64,000 nucleotides of DNA, from assembly GCA_019137255.1 (NCBI GenBank), contig WPDH01000004.1:1-64000 (forward strand), in the 5' to 3' direction. The stretch is from Corinectria fuckeliana (Eukaryota; Ascomycota; Sordariomycetes; Hypocreales; Nectriaceae). Both the position numbers and the translations under genes were made by a program. This document shows positions 23,506 to 35,679 of this stretch, one piece after another (the first letter of the stretch is position 1; each line of letters opens with the position of its first letter). The notes below the pieces were generated by a model. That model worked only from the letters and a program-made list of their open reading frames with translations, searched no databases and was not told the origin of the DNA.

Positions 23506-23840
23506 CACGATCCGGCCGCACGCTCGCACCGCCGTCATACACGCCGTCACGCCCGGATGGCCTGTAGCTGCCGGATGGGAGAGGTCAAGGAACACGTCCG
23601 GCGGGTGCGTGCCAGAAGCCGCGGTCATGGCGGCCGTGTCAGCTTCGTTATCGTCGGTAAATTGCACGGTGCTGACAGACTGGAAGGTGCTCTTGATCCT
23701 GGCCAAGACAGCGATGACTGAGCCCGAGAGGAGGCCCGTAGCCGGGAGACGATGGCGGCCTCGCCGGGCTGCAGGTTGACGCTGCGGAAGCTACCGTACG
23801 GCACGGCCAGGGCGACAAGGTGGGCGAGGTCGGGGACAGA
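23495..23840 (-). pseudogene. Zinc-type alcohol dehydrogenase fragment
   Basis: On the minus strand two frames read like the middle of a medium-chain dehydrogenase. The first, about 23830-23750, has VPYGSFRSVNLQPGEAAIV, the segment entering the NAD-binding domain. A frame change follows near 23750, then ATGLLSGSVIAVLARIK and, further on, PPDVFLDLSHPAA and RACGRIVLMG (to about 23500). The GxGxxG-like turn, the Asp-rich strand and the GRIVLMG strand fit the Rossmann fold. Neither the N-terminal catalytic domain nor the C-terminal end is present, and the fragment stops where HET-domain homology begins on the opposite strand. It is a truncated, frameshifted relic. Confidence 0.7.
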
Positions 23841-25730
23841 GTACCCAAGGCTCCCATGGATACTCGAAGGCTTTGAAGTCTTGAGTCTTGAGTCTTGGAT
23901 TTTTGGGCCTTAGGTGCTAGATATTGAGCAAAGTGCTTTAATCTAGATGTGAGACGATCTGTGAGCTGATCCGAGTGTACACCATCAGCACAGCTTAAGA
24001 CAATGCCCTTTTATACACGACATGCCCTCGTCAGTTTTCACCACTGGCCAGCATCCTCACCCCCGTGCCCGGCGAAGAAAAACGGAGTTAAAAAGTCAGC
24101 TCCATTCGGATACATTTCAATGACGACTAGAAGCTCCCAATTGCCGACGAACAATGGTAGCTTCCCCATGGTTAAACTGCAGTTCTCGTGAATATTGGGC
24201 TTGGCGAACGATACGAAACGAGGTTAGTGTAATTGAATCTGGCGGCCTGAAAAAGGGATAGCGCCCGGGACGGAGTGGAGACCCGGGTCTGGGGGCCGGA
24301 GCTCAGGTAATGGGTTTGAGAAAGGGAACGAACAACAGCTTCCAGATGAAGGTGATGGAGATGAACGTGTCAAGTCCGAGAATTGAATACACTCTGATAC
24401 ATCTAAAGCCTGTCATTGGCAGGGGCTGCATGCCTGTTGTTCGATCCAGGTTCCGAAGTGCCACGCGAGACGAAGTTGCATTCAACCTACCTTTGTCTGT
24501 CTGCCTCGGCTCTGTGCGTGACCAGCTGTGGGTGGTGTTTGGGGGTTATACACGGAATGACGTCGAGGGTTATGTGAGCAAGGGTGGCTTGGCCGCGCCA
24601 CTTGACGACGACAAAGATGAAGCCGGCAGCGTGTGGGATGTTCTGGTTGCCGGAGTGTCGAGCGGTTGCACTCGCGTTCCATGTTTATGTTATCGTCCGT
24701 CTGTAGATGCAGTGTCCGTGGAGGAGTGCTTGAGCGAGTGCCTCTTCCCTCACTGCTGCAGTTGCAGTCGTCCGTCACTCTCCCTGGCCAATCCAAACAA
24801 GCATTCTCCCCCAGCTGCATTGCAGACGACGGGGGCGTCCAGTCAGACACGCTCAATAGATCAACAAAAGCAAGCCGCCAACGCTCACTGGAGCAAAGGC
24901 GACTGACTGGACGCCGAGGAACCATCCTCTCCCCCACCGCGGCGCATCAACCCGTTTCCTCTGCAGAACAGAGCCCGTCGAGCCTGCACGCCTGCCATGA
25001 GCGACGCCCTCCACGCGCCGTTCGCCCAGAAGCGCAACGGCGACGAGCGAATCACGGCGCCGAAGGGCAGTGCTGACAGGGGAGGGAAGTCTCTAGCGGG
25101 GTTCGCCCGTTCTGCGCCCGTGTGCAACCTCCGCGGCGCAGTGCCACTGAAGAGGGCGGTGGAGTCTTTCGATTCGTGCTCGAACGCGTGCGCGAGTGAG
25201 TGAATGAGTGAGTGAAGGGCTCGAATGTGACTGTACCGTATCTATCTATGTAGTAAGTGATAGGCAGGGCGGGGAATGGACCGATGGATGGATGGATGGA
25301 TTCCAAAAATATCTCGAGTTTATCTACTTACTCCGGAGTATGTAGGACCCTGTTCTGCTCTTCTCTCTGCTCTGTTAGTTAGTTAGTGCACGCAATGCCC
25401 CCCCTCCCCTCCATCCTCATCCTTGTCAGGAAATCCATCCGAACGCATCCTACGGCTACGGCCATTCTTGTCTCGTCATGTGCGAAGTCGCCTAGTTGGG
25501 ACGTTTCCATTGAGTGTGTGTGTGTGTGTGCCTGTTGTTTTTCTCATGCTTCCTCTCCTCCCTCCTTTTTCATTTCACCGCGTATCCGTACACACGTGTT
25601 TCTTCTGCTGGATACACACGTGAAGCAGCCGAGATGCTATAGTATGCTTCCAACTCGTGCCTCGAACCCAGCCCCCCGACCGACTCTACCCACCAAGCTG
25701 GCCGATTGATTCGCCTTCGTCACTCGAGCC
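23841..25730. other. Intergenic, lipase upstream region, microsatellites
   Basis: About 1.9 kb with no gene I can support. A 198-codon plus-strand frame (24310-24906) and overlapping minus-strand frames do not resemble known proteins. Simple repeats cluster toward the lipase gene: gagt/gaat steps near 25193-25218, (GATG)n near 25284-25301 and (TG)n near 25515-25531. A CT-rich leader precedes the lipase ATG. Confidence 0.5.
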
Positions 25731-27833
25731 ATGGGCTGGTTCTTCTCCAAGAGAAAGGTCAAGAAGACCCCTTCTTCGCAGTCCAAGTCCCAGCAGGCCG
25801 CCACGAAACCGTCCTTTGCTGCTCCGCCAAACGTCTATGCTGTGCGTCCACCACCACACCATCAACTACCGCCACCACCACCACCGCCTCCTCCTCCCTT
25901 TCCGCAACGGATACCACAGAGACCACCTCCACGGCCTACTCTTCCCTACGCGCATCAGCATGGGGCTCAATCGCAGCCTCACTTCCAGCCCGCCGGCTAT
26001 CTCCCCGCACCTCCGGGATGGACTCCCCCCGTGCCGACCTATCAGCCGGTCATCGTGAACCACCAGCACTACTACATGGGAGGGGGCGGACAACAGCACC
26101 AGCAGCAGCATCAACAGCAGCACCACTCTCCTCCAGACCCAAGCCAATCCCTCCAACCTCCACATCCCCATCATCCCTACCAACAGCAACAGCAACAGCA
26201 ACCACACCAACCACACCACTCCTCTTCCTTCGGCAGGTTCACCGGCTCCATGGTAAACCTCACCAAGGACATGGTCCCCGCCGCCATCCCGCAGCTCTAC
26301 GACGACGGCCTCTCCGTCTGGCACGGCTGCAACCAGCTCGCCACCTCCACCACCGCCGCCGCCGCCATGTACGACCAGGTCTACAGCCGCCTCGACAACG
26401 TCATGACGCTCATCGACACCGAGAAGTGCCAGGGCACCGAGAACGACCTGTTCAACTGCCACGACGTCCCCGTCTCCGTTTCCGGGCCGCAGTCGTCGCC
26501 GCCGCCGCCGTTGTCGTCTCCGAGCGGCAGCCCGCCTCTGGCTCAGGATCGAGGCTTCGCCTCCAAACCCAGGAAATCCGTCAAGCCGAAAAAGTCCCAG
26601 TCGTCCAACGTCGCTACTTGCGTCGTGTCCGGCAACTACTTCTCCAAGGTCGAGTTCTACGCCAACTCCAAGCTGCCCCGGGACCTGCCCCCGCTAGCCC
26701 TGTATGCTTCCCCCTTTTCTTTCCACGTTGTTCTTCACGTTCCAAAGAGTAAACCCTGCTAACTTCACATTCACATCTCCAGCTACGTCCCAACATGGCC
26801 GATCCTCTGCCTCGCCGCGCAGTACTCGCAGCGCGTCTACGACCGGCCCACGGGCGCCGAGCTCGACGCGCACGTCTCGGGCGACTGGCTCACGGGCACC
26901 AAGGCCATGTGCATCAAGTCGGTGCCCATGGACCACATGAACACCATCGTCTTCGCCATCCGCGGCACCGCGTCCTTCATGGACTGGGCCGTCAACCTCA
27001 ACACGGCGCCCGTCAGCCCGCTCCGCTTCCTCGACGACCCGGGCAACCTGTGCCACGCGGGCTTCCTGTCCGTCGCCAAGAAGATGCTCCGGCCCGTCGC
27101 CGCGCGCCTGCGCCAGCTGCTGCGCGAGGATCCCTCCCGGTCCAAGTACAGCCTGCTGATCACCGGCCACTCGGCCGGTGGTGCCGTGGCGGCGCTGCTG
27201 TACTCGCACATGCTTGCCGAGACGAGCGAGGCCGAGAGCGAGCTCAACATCCTGACGGGACGCTTCAAGCGGATCCATTGCGTCACCTTTGGAACGCCTC
27301 CGGTGAGCTTGCTGCCGTTGACCAAGCCTAACCGGCCGGACCTCAAAAAGAGCCTGTTCCTGAGCTTCGTCAACGAGGGCGACCCCGTAGTGCGAGCCGA
27401 CAAGGCATACGTCAAAAGCCTGCTAGAACTCCTGGCCTCCCCCCTGCCGCTCCTCACCATCTCCAAGCAAAAGGAGCAGCGCGGTAGGAAGAGCTCAGCC
27501 GACAACCGAAAATCCCGATCCAAGTCAGCGCCGGCGTCAAAGTCCCGCTCGGGTTCCGAGTCGAGCCCCCCGAAGCCCCTGTGGAAGGTCCCCCCGTGTA
27601 CGCTCAGCAACGCCGGGCGACTGGTGGTCCTCCGGTCCGGCGACGCCAAGGCCCGGCCGAAAGACCGCAAGACGGTGCGGGAGCGCCTGAACGAGGGCGT
27701 CGTCGCTGCGACGTGCCAGGAGGAGCAGCTGCGCAGCGTCATCTGGGGCGATCCCGTGTGCCATTTGATGAGCCTCTACGCTGGCCGGATCGAGGTTCTC
27801 GCGGTGGATTCTGTGACGGGGAAGGGTCGTTGA
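25731..27833 (+). CDS. Class 3 lipase domain protein (diacylglycerol lipase-like)
   Basis: Alpha/beta hydrolase of the lipase class 3 family, predicted to cleave acylglycerols. Exons 25731-26701 and 26783-27833 give 673 aa. The N-terminus MGWFFSKRK is followed by a long disordered region rich in Pro, Gln and His, including a polyproline run and a QQHQQQHQQQHH tract. The catalytic domain begins near residue 230 and spans the intron. The oxyanion strand IRGTASFMDW is followed by ITGHSAGG with nucleophile Ser454; NEGDPVVR gives the probable Asp524 and DPVCHLMSLY the probable His651. A basic Ser/Lys-rich insert (RKSRSKSAPASKSRSG) lies between Asp and His, as in many fungal homologues. The intron (GTATGC...CTCCAG) joins CT to C, restoring LYVPTWPILCLAAQYS. 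There is no signal peptide; the protein is probably intracellular. The GC-rich third codon position is typical of real fungal coding sequence. Confidence 0.9.
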
Positions 27834-28609
27834 AGCAGGAAACTTGAATAATGAAGTCGTTGAACGAGGGTTGTCTTCGACAATGGGATGGATGTTACGA
27901 ATGCCACGGCCGAGATTAGTTGAATAGGGCGAAAACGAAAGACTGCGACATGATATACTGGGATTGGACGACTATTATGATACCATGGGGTTACGGGATG
28001 CGTTTGTCTTGACCTTGTTGAAACTGTTCAATTAGGTCCCTACCCAAGTCATGACCAAGAGTGTAACAATCAGACTGTCACCATATTATTCTTACGTTTT
28101 CTACGACGAGTAAAGTCATCTCTTCTGTTAAGTTAATCTTGGGCAAGCAGTTAAATGAAGATTGCGCTCTCCTGTCTATTGCTAAATGACGGGTGCTATC
28201 CCGTATCCATCCGTCCTTTGGGCTCCTGGAATCCCCATAGCTTTCAGCCTTCCATTCCGTCCCATTTCTTTGCGTTGTCAAGGGCCGAAATTCCGTACCC
28301 GATTCCCAAATGCAGACACACAGTAGACTCCCATAACATTTCAGTGTACAGTCCAAAACTCCAGCACCCCTGATAGATCCATTCAATTCCTCCTAGGAAG
28401 CAGTAACCAAGAGGTGCAGTACATGCATTTAACCAACGCAGGTAAACAAAGACCCAAGTGAAGTTTTTGAGAATAGTGGGTTAAAAGTCCGGTAATGGCG
28501 CTTCACTCCCATTTTTGTTGTTGACAGGCTGAGTGAGTCAAGAGAAAAAAGAAGCATTGTATATGATGACGGCCGGCCTCAGAGCCAAAGATAGGCCATC
28601 AGATGTTCT
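27834..28609. other. Convergent intergenic region
   Basis: About 775 bp between the convergent lipase and Zn2Cys6 genes, expected to carry both 3' untranslated regions and terminators. Moderately AT-rich with no open frame of interest. Confidence 0.6.
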
Positions 28610-30830
28610 TCATCGTATCGACCCGAAATCAAGCTCGTTCGGGATTGTACTCATCCCAGTATCGGATCCAGCTCGCTGAAGCCCCTGGAAGTCGCCAACT
28701 GTCCTCATAGATGGTGGGGCTTGGAGTTGGAAATTGCCTGGTCGTTGTGCTTGGCGAACGCTGTATATGCCGCTTATCGGCTGTGACGGGGGCATTGCTG
28801 CTGTGCTCATGGCTTGATTGTGTATGCCTTGCGTCGATATGTTGGCCATCTGTGGCTGACACAATCCCTCGGGGCCCTGGCTCTGCATTCCGTTCATTGG
28901 GTTCGGCTGTGGCCCATTGCCTATAGGACTCATCACCATGTCAGGCATTGGGGTGCAAGCGAATCCAGTAATGCCTTGCTGATACTCCATTCCGGGAGAC
29001 ATGACGCTGGGCGAACTGACAAAGGACGCATTCATTTCGGCAGCCTGTTGGGTGACGGGTGGCGTTCCATTTGAGACATTTGAGTTCGAGGTCGACTCGG
29101 GTGTGCCACCGGCCATGTCCATCGAGTATTTCTTATCGTACTCGTCGACGCCGAATTTCTGACCATACTCAGGCTCCATGGACATCTGCATCTGTGGTGG
29201 AGGCTGAGCTATGCCGGCGTTGCCGAAGCCATCGAAGATGTCGATACTGGCGATGTTGGAATTCTCCGGCGCATTCTGAAGCATAGGGTTGGCGAGACGG
29301 GGAAGGACTTCAGTGACCTTGGTCAGGAGCAAAGGAAGAAATCGGTAGTCGCCGCTCCGGGCAACACCTACGATGCTCATGAGCTGGTTGAGATGCTCCC
29401 GGGGGCCAACCGCGAACGGATCGCGAGACGCCGGCTGAATGGCGAGAAGATCGGTCATTGCGTAGCAGGTGTCGATCAGCTTCTCTATCTATCATTTGTA
29501 AGCGCGAGCTGCAGAGTCTGATATTGCGTGACTTACCAATCCAGAACCGAGAAGTTCCATGCCTTGACTTGGGAACTGCGAGGCCATACCCATGAGAAGC
29601 TCTCTAGACATACCCATGGGATATTGGAATGAGATTGAGTCCTCGCTGTTACCGCCAATGGTTCCGTTGTTGAGTTGCCAGGAAGTGTTCTTGAGCCACT
29701 GCTGGTTGGTTCGGAGATCAGTCAGGTTGGAATCCTGGCCCATAAATGACTGAACAAGATCGTTGAGCTGCTTCTGAAGGCCCGTGATGTGTTGAGCAGA
29801 GAGATGGCGGCGAGCCTTGTTCCAGGTGGCGGTAAAAGCATCATCAAAAGGTCGGTAGAGGTTCACCAGCATGATGAAGCCGTTGAGTTGATGAGCAAGA
29901 GGATCCGATGGATCATCGCCAATGGTAGGAGGATGAATAGTGCCCTGGAGAGTCAACGGGCGGTGACGTTGAATAGCATACGCTCTGTGAGAATCACGGT
30001 TAGCACTTGTCGTTTCTAACGGGTCTCGTTGTAATGGTTTGAACAAACCTCTCAATCACCAAGAAGAGCCAAAAGAGGCGTCGTCTTCGGGTAGCCTCCG
30101 CAGCATCAAGCTGCATGTAATGCTCCTCCTTGTTCATGCCAGCCATCTGGATCATGGTCGTAGCCTCGCGCAGGTAGTACCAAGCCTTCTCATGCAGTTC
30201 CATGCCGTAGTAGCATCCGAAGATGAAGAAGTTGGTTGCCAAAACATTGAGGTTGATGGAATCTTGATACTCGTAACCCTTGCGAACTCTGAGTGACTCC
30301 TCGAGCAGCAACTGGCTAGAGATGAGAGTGGCACCTGGGTTCATGTCGAGGTTGTAGGGGTCGTTGGCGGGCATGGTCATGCCGGGCTGGAGCATGATGA
30401 AGGCGCAGAGCGAGGTCATCAGGCAGTAGGCATCTCGATTTTGCTCCATGTACATCATCTGCTGCTCGACTTGACGGCGGTCGAGAATGGGAAGCTGCGG
30501 ATAAAGGTTGTCGAAGAAGAAGGTGACACAGTCCTTGACCAACTCGCTGGAAAGGAGGCCGGGCGTCGGGATCATACCGCCGCTACCAGGTGAACATGCA
30601 ATGCCGTTAATTCGGTTCTGAACCTTGGCGGAGAGACTCGTTTGTCGCTGGGTTTCGCGCAGCTCGCTGATGACCTTGGCGCGGGAGCCCTTGGGGCCCT
30701 TCTTCTGGGGAATGGCATTGTAGGTGCACGAGAGCTGAGCGGCGGAACAGTTTCGGCACGGGTTGATGCCATCGCATTTGACCTTGCGCCGATGGCAGGC
30801 GTCGCAGGCCCTCTTAACGGCCTGGGTCAT
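28610..30830 (-). CDS. Zn2Cys6 transcription factor (sugar-regulator-like)
   Basis: Nuclear DNA-binding regulator. Exons 30830-30049, 29984-29537 and 29488-28610 give 702 aa. The zinc cluster lies at residues 9-35 with spacing CX2CX6CX5CX2CX6C, immediately followed by a basic PQKKGPKGSRAK linker. A fungal-specific middle homology region spans about residues 100-400, with LPILDRRQVEQQM, FGCYYGMELHEKAWYYLREA and a RRRRLFWLFLVIERF motif typical of this domain. The C-terminal 200 residues are rich in Met, Pro, Gln and Asn, probably an activation region. The joints ER/AYAIQRH and SGL/IEKLIDT restore the frame. The start is the only ATG close before the cluster; the upstream extension begins without ATG. 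It resembles regulators related to maltose/sucrose control (MAL/SUC1/Rgt1 style), but the target is not readable from sequence. Confidence 0.88.
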
Positions 30831-33800
30831 GGTGATCAACGTGGGCAACGGCCGAGATGGCGAGATGGTCAGGTCGTCGAAATTTCGAGGGGAGCGAGAG
30901 ATTAAGTTCAGCGTAGCGAGAGTCGCGCTCAATTGGCGCCTCGGATTCCCAAAAAGGCGATACTACTGAGGAGGACCCGAGGGGATCGTAGAGTCGGATT
31001 GTTTGGATTTGGCGTCGTATCCAAGCCCAAAACCAAAAAGTCTGGGGATATTGCGGGGAGAGAGGCCGCGAAAGGAGCCGCAGAGGAATCGCTTCGAGGG
31101 CTGGGCGTTCGGATGGGCGGGGGATGTGAAGGTTGTAGCAGACGTGCAGGCGTTATTCGGCCCTTTCGACTTGGACCATAATGCGGGGATCCTGGCAGGC
31201 GGGAGATTGAGGCGCTGGCGTCTGGGGTGAGGCGATGCGAGGTGAAGGCTGTCCTAAACTGGCCGGAGAGAGAGGCTACGGCAAAGCAGAGTCGAGTTTG
31301 TCGTTGTGAGGCTGCAATTGTTGGTGTTGATGGTGTTTGGTGACAGGAGGGAGTGGGTTGGATGGCAAGATGAAGGGGAGGAAGGAGATCGGTCAAGACG
31401 GGAGCCAAGGCGAGAGCGATGGAGACCAGAGAGAGAGTGGGCGGCCCCAGAAGGAGACTCTGACGACGGGATGGGACGACCAGAAAAGGCGAGGGCGAAG
31501 GGCCGGGGGTACCTACCTTGGTTCACAGGCACTGTGCACTGGCGGTACGTACTGCATACTGCACGAAGTTGGCCGTGACAGGTGTGTGAGGAGCGTGCGG
31601 CGGACGAGACAGCCGAAAGAGGAAAGGGCGAGGAGAAATTAGCAGCCCATTTATTCGAGGGCAAACCAGGAGCCGGGAAGGAGGAGAGAGGAGGGCAAGG
31701 AAAAGCAAGGCCCCCCCCAGACCAGAGCGCAGGTGGGAAGGCGCAAAAGTGGGAATGAGGAGGAGAGACATGGGGGTGGATCCCAGAGAGTTGAAACGGG
31801 GGTGCGCGGGTCTATGTGTCGGCACTGTGCCCTCCTACTGTGAGCTGGGCATGGTTGGCGTCGTGAGTGCACAGTGTGTGGGGAGTGCGTGTCTTCTGGA
31901 GCCCCGGTGTCCGGGGGTGTGGGCGGATGACACATTGCACAGTGTGGGATGATTTTCGTGGAGGAACCACCACAACCACCGGCAGGATGAGAAAGAAGAT
32001 GGGGCTGGGTTGGGGCTGGCTGGAGACTAGAGAGACATCGGTCGCAGGCCAGCCAGCCAGGGGAAGAGAAAAGGCGGGATGCAGCGCGGAACTGTCGGGC
32101 ACACGCCTCCAAGAGCCAACCGCGCATCGCCACAGACAGCAGACAGGAAGGACAAGTGCTAATCAACGTTGATCCTCTGCTTCCACCCCCCACTGTTCGC
32201 CTTGTCTTCTTCTGGCGAGCGAAGAGAGGCAGGCAGGCAGGATTCTGCTCTTCTCGAAGCTCGCACAGATTAAATTAGTGGGCAACGCTCGCCTGAGCGG
32301 ACCAGGGCGAGAGACACGGGTGACAGACAGCCCGGGGGGGGGAGAACCGACGGGATGGGAACACGCAGGCAGCTGGGCAACTGGGCCAGCACTTCGCTGT
32401 AACGTCGCATTGGATGCCACAGTGCACAGGGCAGTGCGCAGATCCTTTCAATATGACCTGCATCCCGTGCGACTGCACAGGAGCCAATGAGAATGCGAGA
32501 CGGCCGCGCAAAACTCTCGACAGGGCGACTCCGTCCTCAGCCCAATCGTCCAGGGGGGGGGGGGCGCGAGACGACAGGCTGGAACCGTCTCTAACGTTGA
32601 GTGGATGTGTTCATACAACTACCGACAAACTCCAGGTAAAACAAGACAAAACAAAAACAAAACATGGCAAAAGAAAACGACCGAGACAAAGCACACAAAA
32701 AGCCGCTGACAACATTCTCTCGCCTCCCACTGTTGTAGCCGAGAATTCTCAGGACCAGTTCTTTTTTTTTTTTTTTTCCTTCCTAGTGTAAACTGTACGC
32801 GGCAGTCCTGGCCACATCGGGGCGCGGTCCGCCCGTCGGATGCCCCGTTCATTGGACGCCGCTACCAGCGTTACACTCAGGTACCTCGGCTCGGTTGCGC
32901 GCACTGTGCCGCAAGCCGGGAACTCAAAAGGACGCACGCCGGGCAGGCAGGCAAGCCGGCGGAAGAAGCACAGTGTGTGTGTGTACCGGTGGTGCCCGGT
33001 CCTGGCGGCGAAAGGACTCCTCCAGATACATGTTCTGATCTTTCTTCGTCTTTCTGTCGGTCTGAATCCTGTTTACGCGTGACATTTTTGCCTTGGGAGT
33101 CCGGTTTCGGCTCCGCTTCCAATCAATTGTCTCGGGTTTCTGTTCGAAGCATTGCTTTTCTCCGCCGTAGCCGCCTTTCCCATGACCCATCTTATATCAC
33201 ATCATGTTTTCGCTAGCCTCCATCAACTCTCCCGCGACGAACTAACAGGTCCCCCCCCAGCCTGCCGAGGATCCGCAGCCTCTGCTGGCTCCATTGAGTC
33301 GGGCACTCCCGGTCCTAGCCTCGAGCCATTGTGACAAAGGCATGTTCGCAAAAGCGGAATCACCACGTTTCGTCCTCTGTCATATATACGAACGGCCAAC
33401 TGATCTAGTCGGATAAAAACAGCCAGGCTCAGGCTTGTAAGCGGCAGTACGAAGTTTACCGCATTGGATTGGTCATGCAGGTCATTGCACAGTGTGACTT
33501 GCCCACCTCGATCACGGCATGCCCTCACAATCTCCAGCCAGAGACAGAGCCCACCCTCTCTCCAAGCGAGGCATTGACTGATCGTCGAGTCGCGGGTTCG
33601 CTCAGCTGAATCCGGTTCTTTGGTACTCCGTACGCTACCTCAGACTCACAACTCCCTTGCTACCACCGCCATAGTCCTCTCCTTTGGAATGTCTTGCCGT
33701 CTCTCTATCAGTCTTTCCTTCCTATCGGCCCATGGTCCCGTTGCCTTCCAGCCTAGCGGTTGATGGTGGCCCAGCAAATACCGCTGCAATGGTATAGGCA

Positions 33801-34663
33801 ATGATCGGCCGAAGCAACCGTCGTGAGAAACACCATTGCCTACCAGATAGCTTAGTAGACTACATCACTGCCACGTCGAGACACAAGTCTCAACCGCTTA
33901 ATAAACTGTGCTGCCTCAACTGAACGAGAAGACCAGTCTCGCATTCTGGCCGAGCATCGAAGCCAGGGGCATGGTGGCATACCAGAGGGATCCAGCACCT
34001 CATCGTCGGGTCGTCGATAATGCTCTGCTGGACCGACGAGCCCCCTTGACCCGGCTCTACGGATGCGGCGATCTTTCTGAGGCATGGGAAAGTCTCCGAG
34101 AACCCTTTTAGCGTCTCTAATCACATGTTTGGCGTTCGCCTCGAAACCAAATAGCATAGTGATTGACGTGGTGATCATCGTGGTTCAGATACATAGTGGA
34201 CGAACTACCGTCTTGGCACATATCCTATAGTTTATGCTAGTTGCCAAGCTATGCATGTCTCTCTCCCTCTCTGACAGCATTACCATGATCCGCAATCTCT
34301 TAAGTCCTCTCCGAAAAGCGATCTGCCATCATCACAAAGTCAATGCCGCCCTAGATTCAGACACCAACAAAAGAAATTCCCATCTTCGAGACAGTGGCTC
34401 TTGTCCCCCCCCCACCCCCAAGCCCATCCTCAGACAAAGCAAAAGTACTGCTGTACATGCCAATATGCTCTGTTCAATTAGCTTTGCCCAGTCTCCATGT
34501 CCACCATTCGCAACGAGGCCCGAATGCATCCCAAACAGTCATTTCCGCCTCCTCATTGCGTTATCCCTCGAGCGTGGCGTGACTGAAATGCTTGCCCTCG
34601 AGCCAATAGAGACACTCTCGTCATCCCTGGTTATCGATTTGCGCCAGCCGTTGACCGAAGCCT
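30831..34663. other. Long upstream region of the Zn2Cys6 gene, homopolymer-rich
   Basis: 3.8 kb without a gene I can support. The part nearest the regulator (30.9-31.8 kb) is purine-rich on the plus strand, so pyrimidine-rich in the direction of transcription, like a long leader or promoter. Homopolymers occur: G runs near 32335-32342 and 32551-32560, a T run at 32761-32777 and a C run near 34405-34416. Many short frames on both strands contradict each other. The length suggests a complex promoter, a long 5' leader with introns, or unannotated noncoding transcription. Confidence 0.5.
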
Positions 34664-35679
34664 TCACTTGTATCCGTTTCCCGAGTTCGAGTGCCCCGAG
34701 TGCGAGTGTCTCGAGCGACGGGGCTCGTATGGTTGGCTCTCCATCAAGCACCCATCCATGCTCGCGATGCGCTTCACATCCGCCTCGCGGTTGATCACGC
34801 AGCTCAGGTGGAACCAGTTGAAGAGCACGGCCACGAGGCCCATCAGCAGCGCGTCGAAGATGTAGAGCCAGTACTCGTTCGACTGCAGCGCTCCGTCCTT
34901 GCCTAGTATGTACTCGGCCACACGGAAGGCCGATCGCACCAGGATGAACATGTTCGTGATGTACAGGACGTACAGTAACTTGCGCCACGGCACGGCGAGT
35001 TCGTACGACTTCCCGGTAGTCTTCTCCCGGATGCGCAGGTGTAAAACGAGGGTAACGACCATGAAGAAGCCGAAGAAGAGGATCTAGATGCCCAGACCGC
35101 CGATGATGATGTTCTCTCCGCTCTTGACGTCGTCCAGGGTCTTGGCTGTCGAGAGCATGACACCACCTACAGCACCGAGTGTTGGCAACAGCTAGAAGAC
35201 CTGTCATGCTGAGCGTAACTTGCCACCACCCCGAGCTAGGAAAGATAAAAACATCACCATGAACGAAAACATTGGTCAACTAGCTCGTCCTGATGAGGGA
35301 GAACTCTCCAGCGTCGAGAAGAACAATGATACGGCCAAGGACCATGTAGATAGAGAGCCAGTCCAAGAAGCAGCACGATCGACTGAATGATGTAGGGGCT
35401 CTTGGTGAAGCCAGGTGCCTCCTGTGCAGACATGGCACGTCCCACGTAACCGACGGCCTCGACTGCGAAGTTTGTGGTTAGCTCGCGGTTCTAGGGTAGC
35501 TCAATCCCAGAAATCTGACTTACAGAGACAGCCGATCACGAACGGGATGAAGTACCATGTTCGGTTGCGGGTGAGTTGCTAAATGTGAAGAAGGGCCGAA
35601 ATGCCGAATACAACCACAAAATAACTACTGCTGCTAACGACGGGTTGTAATCGTAAAAGACATACGCGGTTGCTGCCAT
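34664..35679 (-). pseudogene. RTA1-like membrane protein pseudogene
   Basis: Decayed member of the RTA1-like family (seven-TM fungal proteins linked to lipid and drug resistance). From an ATG at 35679 it reads YVFYDYNPSLAAV. After a frameshift it continues ISALLH, a TAG at 35579-35581, then QLTRNRTWYFIPFVIGCL. A normal intron follows (GTAAGT...CTAAC...CGCAG) and then EAVGYVGRAMSAQEAP and a PYIIQSIVLLLGLALY segment. Next come another frameshift and a TAG at 35280-35282 inside a TSWL-type motif. GENIIIGGLGI is followed by a TAG at 35084-35086 where the family has Gln (GLGIQILFFG). The last 132 codons (35062-34664) are open and include RSAFRVAEY and the final membrane segments. Three stops and at least two frameshifts rule out a full-length product; an internal ATG could at most yield the C-terminal third. 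Confidence 0.88.

Noticed and set aside
24303..24906. Plus-strand 198-codon ORF and hydrophobic minus-strand ORF
   Set aside because: Both open over the same bases, neither resembles a family, and no splice-compatible neighbours were found.
25866..26462. 198-codon minus-strand ORF rich in Val/Gly opposite the lipase gene
   Set aside because: It is the complement of the low-complexity Pro/Gln/His region of the lipase N-terminus.
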